A stretch of 64,000 bases of DNA, taken from assembly GCF_047511655.1 (NCBI RefSeq), contig NC_133391.1, positions 128,186,906 to 128,250,905 of the forward strand. The letters run 5' to 3'. The DNA is from Castor canadensis. Taxonomy: Eukaryota > Chordata > Mammalia > Rodentia > Castoridae. Shown here piece by piece: positions 11,660-22,894 of the stretch. Positions within the stretch are counted from its first letter, which is position 1. Each line of letters begins with the position of its first letter. The notes beneath the pieces are model-generated. The model ran no database searches, was not told where the DNA came from, and worked only from the letters and a program-made list of their open reading frames with translations. The position numbers and the translations under genes are program-made.

Positions 11660-12165
11660 ATTTCATTCGTCATGGCTGAGTAAAATTCCATTGTGTATAA
11701 GTACCACATTTTCTTAATCCATTCGTCAGTAGTGGGGCATCTTGGCTGTTTCCATAACTTGGCTATTGTGAATAGCATTCCAATAAACATGGGTATGCAA
11801 GTGTCTCTGGAGTAACCTGTGTTGCATTCCTTTGGGTATATCCCCAGGAGTGGGATTGCTGGATCATATGGCAGATCTAGGTTTAGTTTTTTTAAGAAGC
11901 CTCCATATTGTTTCCCAGAGTGGTTGCACTAGCTTTCATTCCTACCAGCAGTATACGAGAGTTCCTTTCCCCCTACATCCTTGCCAAAAGCTGCTGTTAG
12001 TGGTGTTTTTGATGATGGCTATTTTACCAGGGGTGAGGTGGAATCTTAGTGTGGTTTTGATTTGCATTTCCTTTATGGCCAGAGATGGTGAGCATTTTTT
12101 CATGTGGCTTTTGGCCATTTGAATTTCTTCTTTTGAAAAAGTTCTGCTTAGTCCATTTGCACATT
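11660..12165 (-). pseudogene. L1 ORF2 C-terminal remnant of the younger L1
   Basis: The reverse strand carries the ORF2 C-terminal domain (counterpart of the copy at 33695-34309), with several frame breaks. It ends abruptly near 12165, where sequence of a more upstream ORF2 region (the WYWHK-like part, CTGTTCCACTGGTCTTCATG on the plus strand) is joined. It is a decayed retrotransposon gene with no host function evident. Confidence 0.75.
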
Positions 12166-12235
12166 TCTGTATTCTGTTCCACTGGTCTTCATGTCTGTTT
12201 TTGTGCAGGTACTATGCTGTTTTTATTGCTTTTGT

Positions 12236-12385
12236 TTTGTAATATATATGTTATATACATATATTTTATAACATATTATATTTTTGTAATATATTATATA
12301 TTTATATGTTATTTATATTTTATTATACATTTTACTTATGTTATATATTTATATATATTTTATAAAATATATATTAAAAATTTAT
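12236..12385. repeat. AT-rich low-complexity tract inside L1
   Basis: About 150 bases of almost pure A/T (TATATTTATATGTTATTTAT-like) lie where roughly half a kilobase of ORF2 should be. ORF2 sequence is recognisable on both sides. Confidence 0.85.
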
Positions 12386-12489
12386 TTTTGTAAGTTGCTT
12401 TTGCATCCTGCCACCTTGCTGTAGCTGATTATGGTGTCTAGGAGTTTTGGGGTAGAGTTTTTTTAGGTCTTTAAGATATAGGATCATGT

Positions 12490-13441
12490 CTACTGCAAGT
12501 AGGATATTTTGACCATTTCTTTACCTATTTGTATTCCTTTTATTTCTTCTTGCCTTATTTCTCTGGCTAGGAATTCCAGGACTATGTTGAATAGGAGTGG
12601 GGATAGTGGGCACCCTTGTCTCATTCCTGATTTTAGGGGAAATGTTATCAATTTTTCTCCATTAAGTATGATGTTGGCTATAGGTTTGTCATATATAGCC
12701 TTTACAATGTTGAGGTACATTCCTCCTATTCTAGTTTTCTTAGAGCTTCTATAATGAAGAGGTGTTGGATCTTATCAAAGGCTTTTTCTGCATTTATTGA
12801 GGTGATCAAGTGGTTTTTGTCTTTGCTTCTATTAATGTGCTGTACTACATTTATAGATTTGCATATGTTGAACCACCCCTGCATCCCTGGGATGAAGCTG
12901 ACTTGGTTGTGGTGAATGATCTTTCTGATATGATGGATTCGGTTTGCCATTATTTTATTGAGGATTTTTGCATTGATGTTCATTAAGGAGATTGGCCTGT
13001 TGTTCTCCTTTTTGGAGCTGTCTTGTCTGGTTTTGGGATGAGTGTTTTAGTGGCTTCATAGAATGAGTTAGGCAGTGTTCCTTCCCTTTCTATTTTGTGG
13101 AAAAGTTCAAGGAGGGTTGGTATTAGTTCTTCTTTAAAGGTCTGATAGAATTCAGCAGAGAATTCATCAGGTCCTGGACTTTTCTTTTTTGGGAGACGCT
13201 TTATTGCTGCTTCAATTTCATTTTGTATTATAGATCTATTCAGGTGATTAATGTCCTCTTGGTTCAATTTTGGATGATCATAAGTATCCAGAAATTTGTC
13301 CATTTTTTCAAGATTTTCAAATTTATTAGAATATAAGTTCTCAATGTAGTCTCTGATGATTTCCTGGATTTCCATGGTGTTTGTTGTTATCTCCCCTTTT
13401 GTATTTCTGATTTTACTTATTTGGGTTTTTTCTTTCCTCAT
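12490..13441 (-). pseudogene. L1 ORF2 reverse transcriptase region, broken
   Basis: Three adjacent minus-strand open pieces (12983-13441, 12726-12983 and 12490-12720) encode consecutive ORF2 parts. The first holds the linker before the polymerase and the start of the fingers ([17 protein letters not shown]). The second holds PGMQGWFNI and the motif A region, which reads [11 protein letters not shown], with Asn where the family has the catalytic Asp. The third holds the [11 protein letters not shown] block. The FADD box just beyond (about 12485-12505) is altered and out of frame. The element is a LINE-1 of the host genome; this copy is enzymatically dead by inspection. Confidence 0.85.
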
Positions 13442-14249
13442 TTTAGTCAGGTTTGCTAGGGGTCTGTCGATCTTATTTACTTTTTCAAAGAACCAACTTT
13501 TTGTTTCATTGATTCTTTGTATGGTTTTTTGTTTGTTTGTTTCTATTTCATTGATTTCAATCCATATTTTTTTATTTCTCTCCTTCTGCTTGTTTTGGGA
13601 TTTGCTTGTTCTTGTTTTTCTGGGAGTTTGAGATGTTGCATTAGGTCATTGATTTGAGATCTTTCTGTCCTTTTAATATATGCACTCATGGCTATAAACT
13701 TTCCTCTTAGGATTCCCTTTGCTCTGTCCCGTAGGTTCCAGTAAGTTGTATTTTCATTTTCATTAACTTCTAGGAACCTTTTAATTTCTTCTTTTATTTA
13801 ATCAATGACCCATTGATCACTGAGCAATGTTTTGCTCAGCTTCCAATTGTTTGCATGTTTTCTACTGTTGTTTTTGTTGTTGATTTCTAGTTTTAATGCA
13901 TTGTGATCAGATAGAATGCATGGGATTATTTCTATTTTCCTGTATTTGCTGAGACTTGCTTTGTGCCCTAAGATATGATCAACTTTGGAGAAGGTTCCAT
14001 GAGCTGCTGAGAAGAATGTATATTGTGCAGAAGTTGGATGAAATATTCTGTAGACATCAGCTAGGTCCTTTTGATCTATGGTGTAATTTAGTGCTAGAGT
14101 TTCTTTATTGATTTTTTTGTTTGGATGACCTATCTATTGGTGATGGGGGGGTATTAAAGTCTCCCACTTCCACTGTATTGGAGTCTATATATGCTTTTAG
14201 GTCCTTCAGAGTATGCTTGATGAAATTGGGTGCACTGTTGTTGGGTGCA

Positions 14250-14870
14250 TATTCTGTTATTATTTTGTTGAATATATTATGAATCCCTTTGCATGTACCT
14301 CTTCTTCTTCAATGCCCATGATTCTCAGGTTTGGTCTTTTGATGGAGTCAGTGAATTCTTGCATATTCCTTTCGCAAGTCTTGAGTTGTTTGAGTAATAA
14401 CTCTTCATTTTTTGCTTAATTTCCATTTTATCTTCAAGTTCTGAGATTCTGTCTTCTGCCTATTCTAGTCTGCTGGAGTGGCCTTCCCTTGTGTTTTGTA
14501 TTTCTATTTCATTCTTTTTTCTGAGGTTTTCCATATCATGGATCACTTCCTTGTTAATATTGTCTATTTTTGTCTTTAATTCATTTATCTCTCCATTTAT
14601 AGTGTTCCCTGTTTCACTTTGGTGTTTATTTAGGGCCCCTATGAGTTCATTTATTTATTTCTGTGTCTTCTCAGATTCTTTATTTTTGGTGTGTTGACAT
14701 TTCTTGAGTGTCTCTTGTATGTTTTGGTTAACCATGTTTAGTAACATCTCCATGAAATTCTCAGTGATTTCTTGCAGGATTTCTTCTTTGAGAATGTTGG
14801 TGTGGGCATCGTTGGGTTCCTTGGCGTCATTTATCTTTGTTTTATTGGAGTCTGGAGCTGGGCATCCATT
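14250..14870 (-). pseudogene. L1 ORF1 remnant
   Basis: The minus strand encodes the ORF1 coiled-coil region (for example NGEINELKTKIDNINKE) and the start of the RNA-binding part (LRIMGIEEEEVHAKG-like), interrupted by stop codons. It runs directly into ORF2 endonuclease sequence at about 14250, so the ORF1 C-terminal domain is missing. Confidence 0.75.
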
Positions 14871-16228
14871 TTCTTATTTTCACTCTGAATCCTGTATTAA
14901 ATTATTTTGGGAGGGAGAATGGTTTCCATCCCTTTCTCATCTTCCCATCACTCCACTTGGTACTGTGCAACTATGTTCTTGATAGACTAGTTGGTGGTTT
15001 TAGTCACCTGTTTTCTTTCCCTCTGTTTAATCTTGTTTTGTGGCTGTATTGGGTTTGTAGATATTTGTGTGTGTGCTATTTCTGTCCCTGTTCTGGGTGT
15101 AATTTAGTATTAACTAATTCACAGTAATAAAGCTAAAATAAATAAATAAATAAATAACCCAAAGAAATCAATGGGGATAGATGAAAAAACAAACACAAAC
15201 AAACAAGAAAACAAACAAAAGCAACAAAAAAATTCCAGGTTCAGGAACAATAGAATTTCAGACTTAGTTTAAGTTCTGGTGTTACTCCTCCAGCATCCAG
15301 TCTTGGTATTGGTATTAAAGCCAAAGCTCTGTTGTAGTCTCATCAGGTGGTTGGGTAGTGGGTTTTTTTTGTTTTTTTTTTTCTCTCTTTTGGTGGCAGC
15401 TGCTTGGTCAGCTCCTCCTTCAGTGGGGTGTGGCAGTTTAAGTTTGAGTGTTGTCCTCAGGTTCTGGAATCAGCTCTGTAGTCCACCAGCTGTCCTGCTT
15501 TGGGGTTGGGTTTTCACTGTGCTTATTTACTGGGGGCTTGTTTCTTTACCTTGTCCCCTTTCTCTGGGGCAAGGTCAGTGATCTGTCATCCAGCCCCCTG
15601 CTGTCAGTGTATTGTGATGATTTACTGTTTGTTTTTCAATTTTGCCATGCCATTTGACTTTGGATGTTGCTCACTGGCTCAGGAGATGAGCTTTGTGGAC
15701 TGCTACCTGCCCTATTTTAGGCAGTGGCTTATCACCTGCCCGCTTACAGCACTCCTGCCTTTCCAACCTTTGTTTACTGAAAGTTCACTAGGAGACCAGC
15801 TCCTTGCTCCTCCCCCCTTCTCCTGTGCACTTTCAGAGTTCGTGCCCCCTCTGCTGTGTGCTAGTTTTCAGTTTGTTGTTTATTATTCAGGTTTTTTTTT
15901 TGCTGGGGTGTCTGTCTGCCCAGGGGGCTATGCTAGTTTATCGTAGGGGTGGCTGGGAGAATACCACATGATGCTTGGTGCTCACCTGTTTGGTCTGCTG
16001 AATGTCTCCCACGCAGGAGGGCAGTGGCAGCTCTCCTGATTTCTCAGTGTAACATGGCATAGAGAAGCTTCCTATGGTCTAGGGGTTCAGGATGTTGAAG
16101 TTTTGATTCTCCTTGGTGCTTTATTTCTGCCAAATGTGGCTTCAGTGTCTCAGCAAGCTTTTTGATTCACCGAGCTCACACTGTCTGCTTCTGCTCTCTA
16201 GTCACCATCTTGGATCCTCCAGCAATTT
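14871..16228 (-). promoter_or_regulatory. 5' UTR of the younger L1 (putative internal promoter region)
   Basis: This is the segment upstream of ORF1 of the minus-strand L1, ending at 16228 where the older L1 resumes. It is richer in G and C than its surroundings and includes an (AAAT)n/(AAAC)n stretch at 15135-15235. By family knowledge L1 5' UTRs carry an internal promoter. Activity of this copy is unknown. Confidence 0.6.
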
Positions 16229-17789
16229 GCATTTGTCGTTCTTGTGCAATAATAACCGTTCTAACTGGGGTGTGATGGAGTTTCATTATAGTTTCAATTT
16301 GCATTTTCTTGATGGCTAATGGAATTGAGGATTTTTCAATATACTTATTGTATTTCTTTTGAGAAGCTACCTATTCAGATCATTTTCCCATTTTTAAATT
16401 GGATTAATTTTTTTTTGTTTAACCTTTTTGAGTTCATTATACATTCTGGATGTTAATCCTCTGTCAGATGAATATCTGACAAATATTTTCCCCCATTCTG
16501 TAGGCTGTTTCTTTGCTCTGTTTATTGTTTCCTTTGCTGTAATCCATATATCAATTCTTGCCTTTGTTTCCTGTGCTTTTGGAGTCCTATGCAGGGAATC
16601 ATTGCCTGTGCCAATATCTTGAAGAGTTTCCTCTACTTGTTACAGAACTTTAGGTCTTCCTTTAAGGTTTTTGGTTCATTTTGAGTTGATTTTTGTACAG
16701 GGTGAGAAATAAAAGTTTCAATCATCTTCATGAAGATATTTGGTTTTCCCAGTGCCATTTGTTAAAGAGGCTCCTTTCTCCAATGTATGTTTTTGGTCCC
16801 TTTGTGGAGAATCAGTTGGTAGTAGATGCATAAATTATTTCTGGGCCCTCTATTCTGTCCTATGTCTGTTTTTATTCCAATTCCATGGTTTTGTTGCCAT
16901 GGTTCTGTATATGTCTTGAAATCATTTAATGTGATGCCTCCAGCTTTGCTGTTTTTTGCTCAAGATTGCTTTGGCTATTTAGGATCCTTTATGATTTTGT
17001 ATGAATTTTATGTTCTGTGAAGAAGGTTATTAATATTTTTATAGTTCTGTGAAGGTTATTAATATTTTGATGGTGATTATATTATATTTGTAGATCACTT
17101 GAGTAACATTTCATCTGAGATCAGGAATAAGATCTCAGAGGAAATGTCCATTCTCACCACTCTCATAGGCAAAAGAAAGAAATAAAAGGTATTGAAGTAG
17201 GAAACAAGGAAGTCAAATTATCCCTCTTTGCAGATTATCTGATCATATAAATAAAGAAACCTAAAGTCCTCCAAAAGACTATTAGAATTGATAAATTCAG
17301 TAAGGGAGCAAGATAAGAAGTCAACATACAAAAATCAGTAACTTTTGTATACATTAATAATGAGTGCATTGAGAAATTAGGAAAGTAATTCCATTCACAG
17401 TAACCACACACAACACAGAAAAATACCTGGGAATAAATCTAACTAGGTATGTGAAAGATCTCCACAATGAAAATTGTAAAACACAAGAAAGAACCTGAGA
17501 AAGACACTAAGAGGTAGACCTCCCACATTCATGGGTTGAAAGAATTAATATTGTTAAAATGTTCATACTGCACCTTCTTTCTTTTTGCTGTCCCTTTCTT
17601 TTCACCTCTACCTCCTCATTTTTTTCTCATGCATTTTTTGAATGTCAGTTTTGTCTGAGAAACTTTTAGAAGCTAGTAAAACAGTCCAGTGCAGTACCAC
17701 ATGGTATTGCTCTCTTGCTTCTGTGTCAGTGTTATGAAATAGACATCTGTCCTCTACAGAACTTATCCAAAGTGTATGATGTTTGTTTG

Positions 17790-18030
17790 TTTGTTTTATT
17801 TTATTTATTTTTTAAATTAATTTTTTATTGTTGTGCTTGGTGGGGGTACATTGTGCATTTACAAAAGTTCTTACAATATATCAAATATATCATACTTTAC
17901 TTCACCCTCTCACTATTCTCCTTTATCACCCCCATTACTGGAACAGTTTCAACAGGTATCATTTTTCCATTTACATAAATGTATACACAGTATTTGCACC
18001 TGTAAGAATAGTTAGTTCTCCAAATAGTTA
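17790..18030 (-). mobile_element. L1 3'-end-like fragment
   Basis: T-rich start, then ATTGTTGTGCTTGGTGGGGG, ATTGTGCATTTACAAAAGTT and TTCACCCTCTCACTATTCTC, shared with the shorter copy at 4862-4962. It is probably a LINE-1 3' UTR. Confidence 0.5.
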
Positions 18031-18059
18031 GAGTCCTTTCATTAATTCAATTTGTTATA

Positions 18060-18515
18060 GAGCCTTAATATGCTAAGCTGAAGGCTGGACAGTGTGGGAG
18101 GAAGAAAGACAGCTCTAACTCTGCAGGTGCCTCAGCCCAGTGAGGAAAGCAAACATGCCTACATGTAACTATGGACAACAAAATCTGTGCCACAGACCTC
18201 TGTGGAGTGCAGGAGAAAGAAAGCAGAGAGGGGAAATTTTTCTAGGATAGTTGGAGGGATAGAGAAAGGTGTCACGGAAAGGCTAGTATTTATTTCAAGC
18301 CCTGAAGAATGTGTCTTTCAGGGTGAAAGGTAGTGTAATAGCATCTTCTCAGAGACAATAACAAGTATTAAGGCTCTGATGACAAGGACAAATGATTTTT
18401 CCATTCCACATTGTGCAGGGAATACTAATACTTTAAAATCTGACAAGGCTTTAAAGAAGTAAGTAATAAGGGATTTCATGAACTGAGGCAGGAAGGGCAC
18501 TTTTTAAGTACTATG
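18060..18515. other. possible ancient interspersed repeat
   Basis: Phrases such as GTCACGGAAAGGCTAGTATT and CAAGCCCTGAAGAATG resemble an old mammalian repeat of a type also suspected at 61900-62210. The family cannot be named with confidence. Confidence 0.35.
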
Positions 18516-18705
18516 CAGGGAATCATTGCCTATGCCAATACTTGAAGAGTTTCCTCTATGTGTTACAGAACTTTAGGTCTTCCACTAAAATTTTTGGTTC
18601 ATTTTGAGTTGATTTTTGTACAGGGTGAGAAATAAAAAAAAAGTTTCAATCATCGTCATGAAGATAATTGGTTTTTCCAGTACCATTTGTTAAAGAAGCT
18701 GTCCT
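18516..18705 (-). mobile_element. internal L1 ORF2 fragment, near-duplicate of 16585-16775
   Basis: It matches the older L1 about 1.9 kb upstream almost base for base (both have GCAGGGAATCATTGCCT, GTTACAGAACTTTAGGTCTT, GATTTTTGTACAGGGTGAGA). It has neither an L1 3' end nor a tail. Confidence 0.85.
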
Positions 18706-20749
18706 TTCTGGACTCTTTCAAACAACATCCCCAAGATGGCCTCCTTTTCTGTATAGTCTAGCCCATTCTATCCAAGACTCAGTGCTTTTTGGAACTTTGG
18801 ATCCTTTTTAGGTTGCTGCTCTATCCTATTCTTTTCCCCCAAGTTTTCCCAGGACATACCCATGTTCCTTTGTACCAGTGTGCTTCTAATGCTTGCAATG
18901 CATTGCTGGTGTTGTTGAATCTGCCTTGTGCTTTATCTCAAAAGGCTGATCCTTTTATTGTTGGTTTCTATTTTTTCTATCAACAGCCTCATATTCCATG
19001 CCTCTGGGTTTGTACTGTTCCATTTCATAACACTTAATGAATGTTAGAACTGGCTCTGCAAATGCATTGCCTTAGCTTGTTGCCTGCAGTAAGATGCTTT
19101 TAATATTTTCTCCACATGTGAACTCAGTGATTTCCTTTAGTTTTTCTTTAATTTCCATGTGGTTAATCCCCTACTACTGCAGGGAACCTGAATATATATA
19201 GTCTTTTCCCTTTCACTCTGTCTTCAATAATTTGCTTTTCGCACTAAGTGAACACATCCATCACAATAAATGTTCCTTTCCTCATTTGTGTTGTCTTGCA
19301 TTTATATAAATCAGACTCCCATCTTATATCATTATTAATGTTCATGGTAATTTTCAGGAGCTTGGAAAACTGGGCATTAGAGTCAGCACACAGCTTCAAG
19401 TTGTCCCATTAGATTGAATGACTAATGTCACAATGCCTATTTTAAAGTTTTATCATTAAGACCAAGATTTTGTGTAGTTTTCTTTTAAATGACTCAATAT
19501 AAAATGAGAATATTGAATAAATGTCTCTAAATTATTCCCCATTTCATTAAAATGTTCTTGACTTGATAGCCCTTATATGCACTGAAAGATGTAAACTAAA
19601 CTCATTACCAGTATTGTATATTTTTATAACCAGAAGTCCAAGTTTTTTAATTTGTCTAACCCCTAATGGAAGACTGAATTGTAACTGGTTAATATTGGTC
19701 ATACTTGGATGCTGTTGCCTTCTGGTAACTAAATTTATTTCAATAAAGTCTATAAAGGTGGCATTGTAAAATTCATATTTTATGATTAATTTATATTCTT
19801 TTAATATGTAATTTTTTCTCTGCCTCTATGCATGTCATCAGTTTGTAGGCAGGGAAGGAAGTTCTTGGCAGGAGTTTTGTTACTCTTCTTTAGGCAAAAA
19901 AAAAAAAAAAGAGTCTAGAGATCATGAAACTTTTTATAGCTTGTGGAAGGTTTCTCAGAAAAGTTTTCAGCAATAATTCTGTGTGCTTCTAAGAACCCCT
20001 GGAACCAGCCATTCTGCTGCAAGACATGGTCCTATTACTAACAATTTGGATATTTGGATTGCTCAGCAGTCTTTTCAGGTATTACTGAACTTTTCACAAT
20101 TCTACTTGCATATGGTTTTTCATTACTTACCTGAACTACTTGACTATTGTGACATTTTTCTACAGTAAACTCTGGAAGTTAGAAATGCATATACATATAT
20201 CAAACATATATATAATCCCAGAAGCTCTTACTTCAAGTTTTCAGTTTATGGCTTTTTGGTATTTCCAATATAATTTAAAACAATCAGTTAATTTTTTGGG
20301 GGGGTCTTCTGTATTTCCATATTTCATTTATTCTAAGATAGACCTTTTTCATCAACGTTTCAATTTCCCTGAAACTAGGATGCATCTTTCAGTTGAGAAT
20401 GTATCATTTAATTGCCAGCTGTTTTTCTTTTTTGATGGCACAAGAGTTAATAGCATCCTAAGTTTTATAAAATATGGCATTTTATTTTTATTTCCTAAGG
20501 ATAGATAATAGAATGTGGTGTATGGTGTCAGTGACTTTGTTTATGAAGTGAGCAAGCATACGTGAGTATTCTCTGAGCTTGCTGCTTCTCAGTCACAATC
20601 TTTTCTATGTATGTTTACCTTCCAACTTATTAATTTATTTATTCATTCATTCTCTTTAATTAGTAGGAGTTGAATATTTGATAGAAGGTAAAAGCTTTTG
20701 AAATATGCACTCTCCTCTCTTGAGTTTTTATGTAAACAACATCATATCT
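18706..20749. other. unassigned AT-rich DNA
   Basis: No family is recognised. It includes an A-run at 19895-19910 and a weak open frame at 20140-20508 (plus) that lacks codon-like composition or any domain. I see no gene. Confidence 0.4.
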
Positions 20750-21800
20750 TGTGGAGAGTGGATTATGAGAAGCCTGTGAGAGTTGGACGTGGGCAGGCCA
20801 AGATGCAGCTCAACTGCTTCTAGGATGTTTATCTGTCGGCCAAGATTGGCACAGCCCAGGCCACAGAGGAGGAAGATGCAGAACAGCTGCTTCTCCTAAA
20901 TTGTTTTAGTTTAGAGAAGCAAGAACTCAGGTTTCTCCTGTTACAATGTCATGCCCCTCCCTGAGAACCACTGCTCCACCCTGTTTACCACTCAGTGTAA
21001 AAGACTCACTGAAGGAGGATGCAAAGTTTTTGCTTTGAGGCTTTTGCTGTTAGCTTTTGGCTTTTTGGTGTGGGAGGCTTTTGGAAGGGAAGATTGCTGG
21101 AGGAAGATTGTTGAATGGGGAAAATGAATTAAAAGGAGGATTGCTGAAGGGAAAAAAATTGCTGAAGGTGCATTGTTAAAAGGGAATTGCTAGCAAGCCT
21201 GAGGGCCAAGACTTTACGAAAACTAAAGAGAGAACATGGGACAGTGCAAGTCTGCACTGAGAACTTTATACATAGGCTTTAGAAAAGCCTTAGAAAAGCT
21301 AAGCTAAAGAGAAGCTACAGAGAACATGGGACAGTGCAAATCTAAGGACTGAGACTTTAAGGGTTATGCATATGCAGTTTTTAGGTATGGCTGTTGTTGT
21401 TTGCAAGTCTGACTACCAAAGCTTTAAGAAAGCTAAAGAGAAAACATGGGACAGTGTGAGTCTAAGGAAAGAGGTTTTAAAAAATAGTGAAGCAAGGTTT
21501 TATAGAATTGTAAAGGAGTAAGGCCTTAAAAATAAAGATAGAGATAAGAAGCAGAGTAAATGAAGAGAATAATAGAGAAAAGAAGCAATGAGGGTTGTGA
21601 GTCTCTACCTGAGCACCCAACACACATGGCCCCAACTCTCTATCCTGTGTCTTTCTGCATCTCCAGTTGCCTCCAGTTAGACCCTGTTATGTTCAGTAAA
21701 CACCAGGAGTGAGAGAAAGCTTGCTCCAACAAGGGAGCGGGAGAAAAAAATCACTCCAATACCTGGTCTGGCTTAGCATCTTTCTGTAGTAGGGGATGCA
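20750..21800 (+). mobile_element. probable solo LTR with internally repeated purine-rich segments
   Basis: It starts TGTGGAGAGTGG and has a block of GATTGCTGGAGGAAG-like short repeats (about 21085-21190) and three copies of an AAAGAGNNAACATGGGACAGTG unit at about 21224, 21314 and 21434. It ends in a C-rich and then purine-rich part with TCAGTAAACACCAGGAGTGA. No retroviral coding region is present. Length, repeated middle and compositional break fit an LTR of an endogenous retrovirus. The family is unnamed, and the right boundary and strand are uncertain. Confidence 0.5.
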
Positions 21801-21899
21801 GGAATAGGAAATTATGGGAATAGGAGTGGGCTTAAGACTTTTATAATGTACGTTGAAAGGAACAGAGTCTATGTTCAGCTTTTTTGTTACCCCAGTCTG

Positions 21900-22115
21900 T
21901 TTTTAATTTTATTTTTGAATTATCATATGTTAATAATACTGGGGATTTTCATGGTGGTAATTCTGCATGAGTTCAGTATACATTGAACAAATTCACCCCC
22001 CTACTATAATCCCATTCTTCATCGTCCTCCTCCCCCCCTTTTCAAGCAGCATTTAATGGGTTTCATTATGCTGTTCATAGAAGTAGTACACTTCCATCCT
22101 ATTAACCCCTTAGTA
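21900..22115 (-). mobile_element. L1 3'-end-like fragment
   Basis: It is a T-rich start followed by ATACTGGGGATTTTCATGGT, a C-rich TTCACCCCCCTACTATAATC and TCCTCCTCCCCCCCTTTTCA, comparable with the C-rich L1 3' UTR ends elsewhere in the window. Confidence 0.45.
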
Positions 22116-22129
22116 ACCCTAGTTTGTTT

Positions 22130-22894
22130 TAATAGTGCCGGCAGAATGGAAAGCTTGATTTTTGTCAAGAGAAAGAATACTTTACATTTCTATAAAGCTC
22201 AGAAATTTGTAAAAGAAAAATTTGTAGAAATTCTTTCAGGTCCTAGAGAGTTTGATCCCTTTAGGAAGGCATTGAATTAGACCCTTTTGGTGCCATTGGA
22301 TAAGGGACCTGCCTTTTCCTTATGGCTCTTGATTTCCTCCTTCTTCAGGCTCTGCCTCAAAAGGGGGGCAATCTAGAAACATCAGGAAAGGTAGGGAGAA
22401 GTTCAAGAGAATTTAAGCTAGTGGTCTACTCCTTTGTCCAAAAGTAGAGAGACTAAGGAGCTAGTTCTAGATCAATTTCAGTCTTTGGCTGTGGGCCAGG
22501 CCCCATGTAGTGAGAGAGAAATGACTGGAGAAAGCTAGAATGATTTAGACTGAGTCTGTGCTCCTGATTCTTCCATGCCTAGATGTTACCTAAGCCTCAG
22601 AGATGCAGTGAGGCCTGGTGGGTCATAAACACCCACAAGAGCAAAGAGACTAGGGCAGAGGCCAAGGTCAGTTTTCTAGTAGTGGTTGCTCCATTTTCCA
22701 TCAAAACCAAGTGTGACCAGTTTACACATTGTGACCAGTTTTGGAAACTGACCAGCCTGCAGAATACAATGATGATCCAGAGAACATCTTTTGAATCTGA
22801 GTCCTGTTTCTTACCTTCTCTTCCAAAGAGAATAAAGCAAGGCAGTTCAGTGTACCTGGATGCCATCCTTGGAAGGAGAAGGGATTAGTGAAAG
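22130..22894. other. unassigned DNA with a small tandem duplication
   Basis: No repeat is recognised. A 101-residue open frame at 22583-22888 (plus) overlaps an 89-residue one on the other strand and shows no domain. GTGACCAGTTT is repeated 18 bases apart at 22713 and 22731. Confidence 0.4.

Larger units (their letters stand above)
11085..16228 (-). mobile_element. younger L1 (5' UTR to 3' UTR, internally deleted)
   Basis: Read on the minus strand, it runs from a 5' UTR (about 14870-16228) through ORF1 (about 14250-14870) and ORF2 (about 11650-14250) to a 3' UTR and A tail (11085-11650). It splits the older L1. The flanks carry a possible imperfect target-site duplication (CCATTTCTC at 11076-11084, GCATTTGTC at 16229-16237). 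Three internal deletions or replacements are visible: an ORF1-ORF2 fusion at about 14250, one at about 12165 and an AT-rich replacement at 12236-12385. It is not coding-competent. Confidence 0.85.
10456..17570 (-). mobile_element. older L1, interrupted by a younger L1 and with an inverted 5' part
   Basis: The 3' UTR and ORF2 C-terminal region lie at 10456-11083 on the minus strand. The same element resumes at about 16229 and continues through ORF2 to about 17110. From about 17111 to 17570 the sequence switches strand: the plus strand now encodes an upstream ORF2 part (reverse transcriptase region with TCCCTCTTTGCAGATTATCT, running to a NIVKM-like end). An inverted 5' segment joined head-on to the 3' segment is the signature of twin priming. 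No intact ORF remains. Confidence 0.8.

Noticed and set aside
15279-15946. Overlapping plus-strand open frames of 69-148 codons
   Set aside because: They lie antisense in the 5' UTR of the younger L1; three frames are open together because of G/C-richer composition.
20750-21800. Intact endogenous retrovirus
   Set aside because: No gag, pol or env coding sequence adjoins the LTR-like block; at most it is a solo LTR.
22583-22888. 101-codon plus-strand frame
   Set aside because: An overlapping 89-codon frame on the other strand is equally open; no domain, no polyadenylation or splice context beyond chance.
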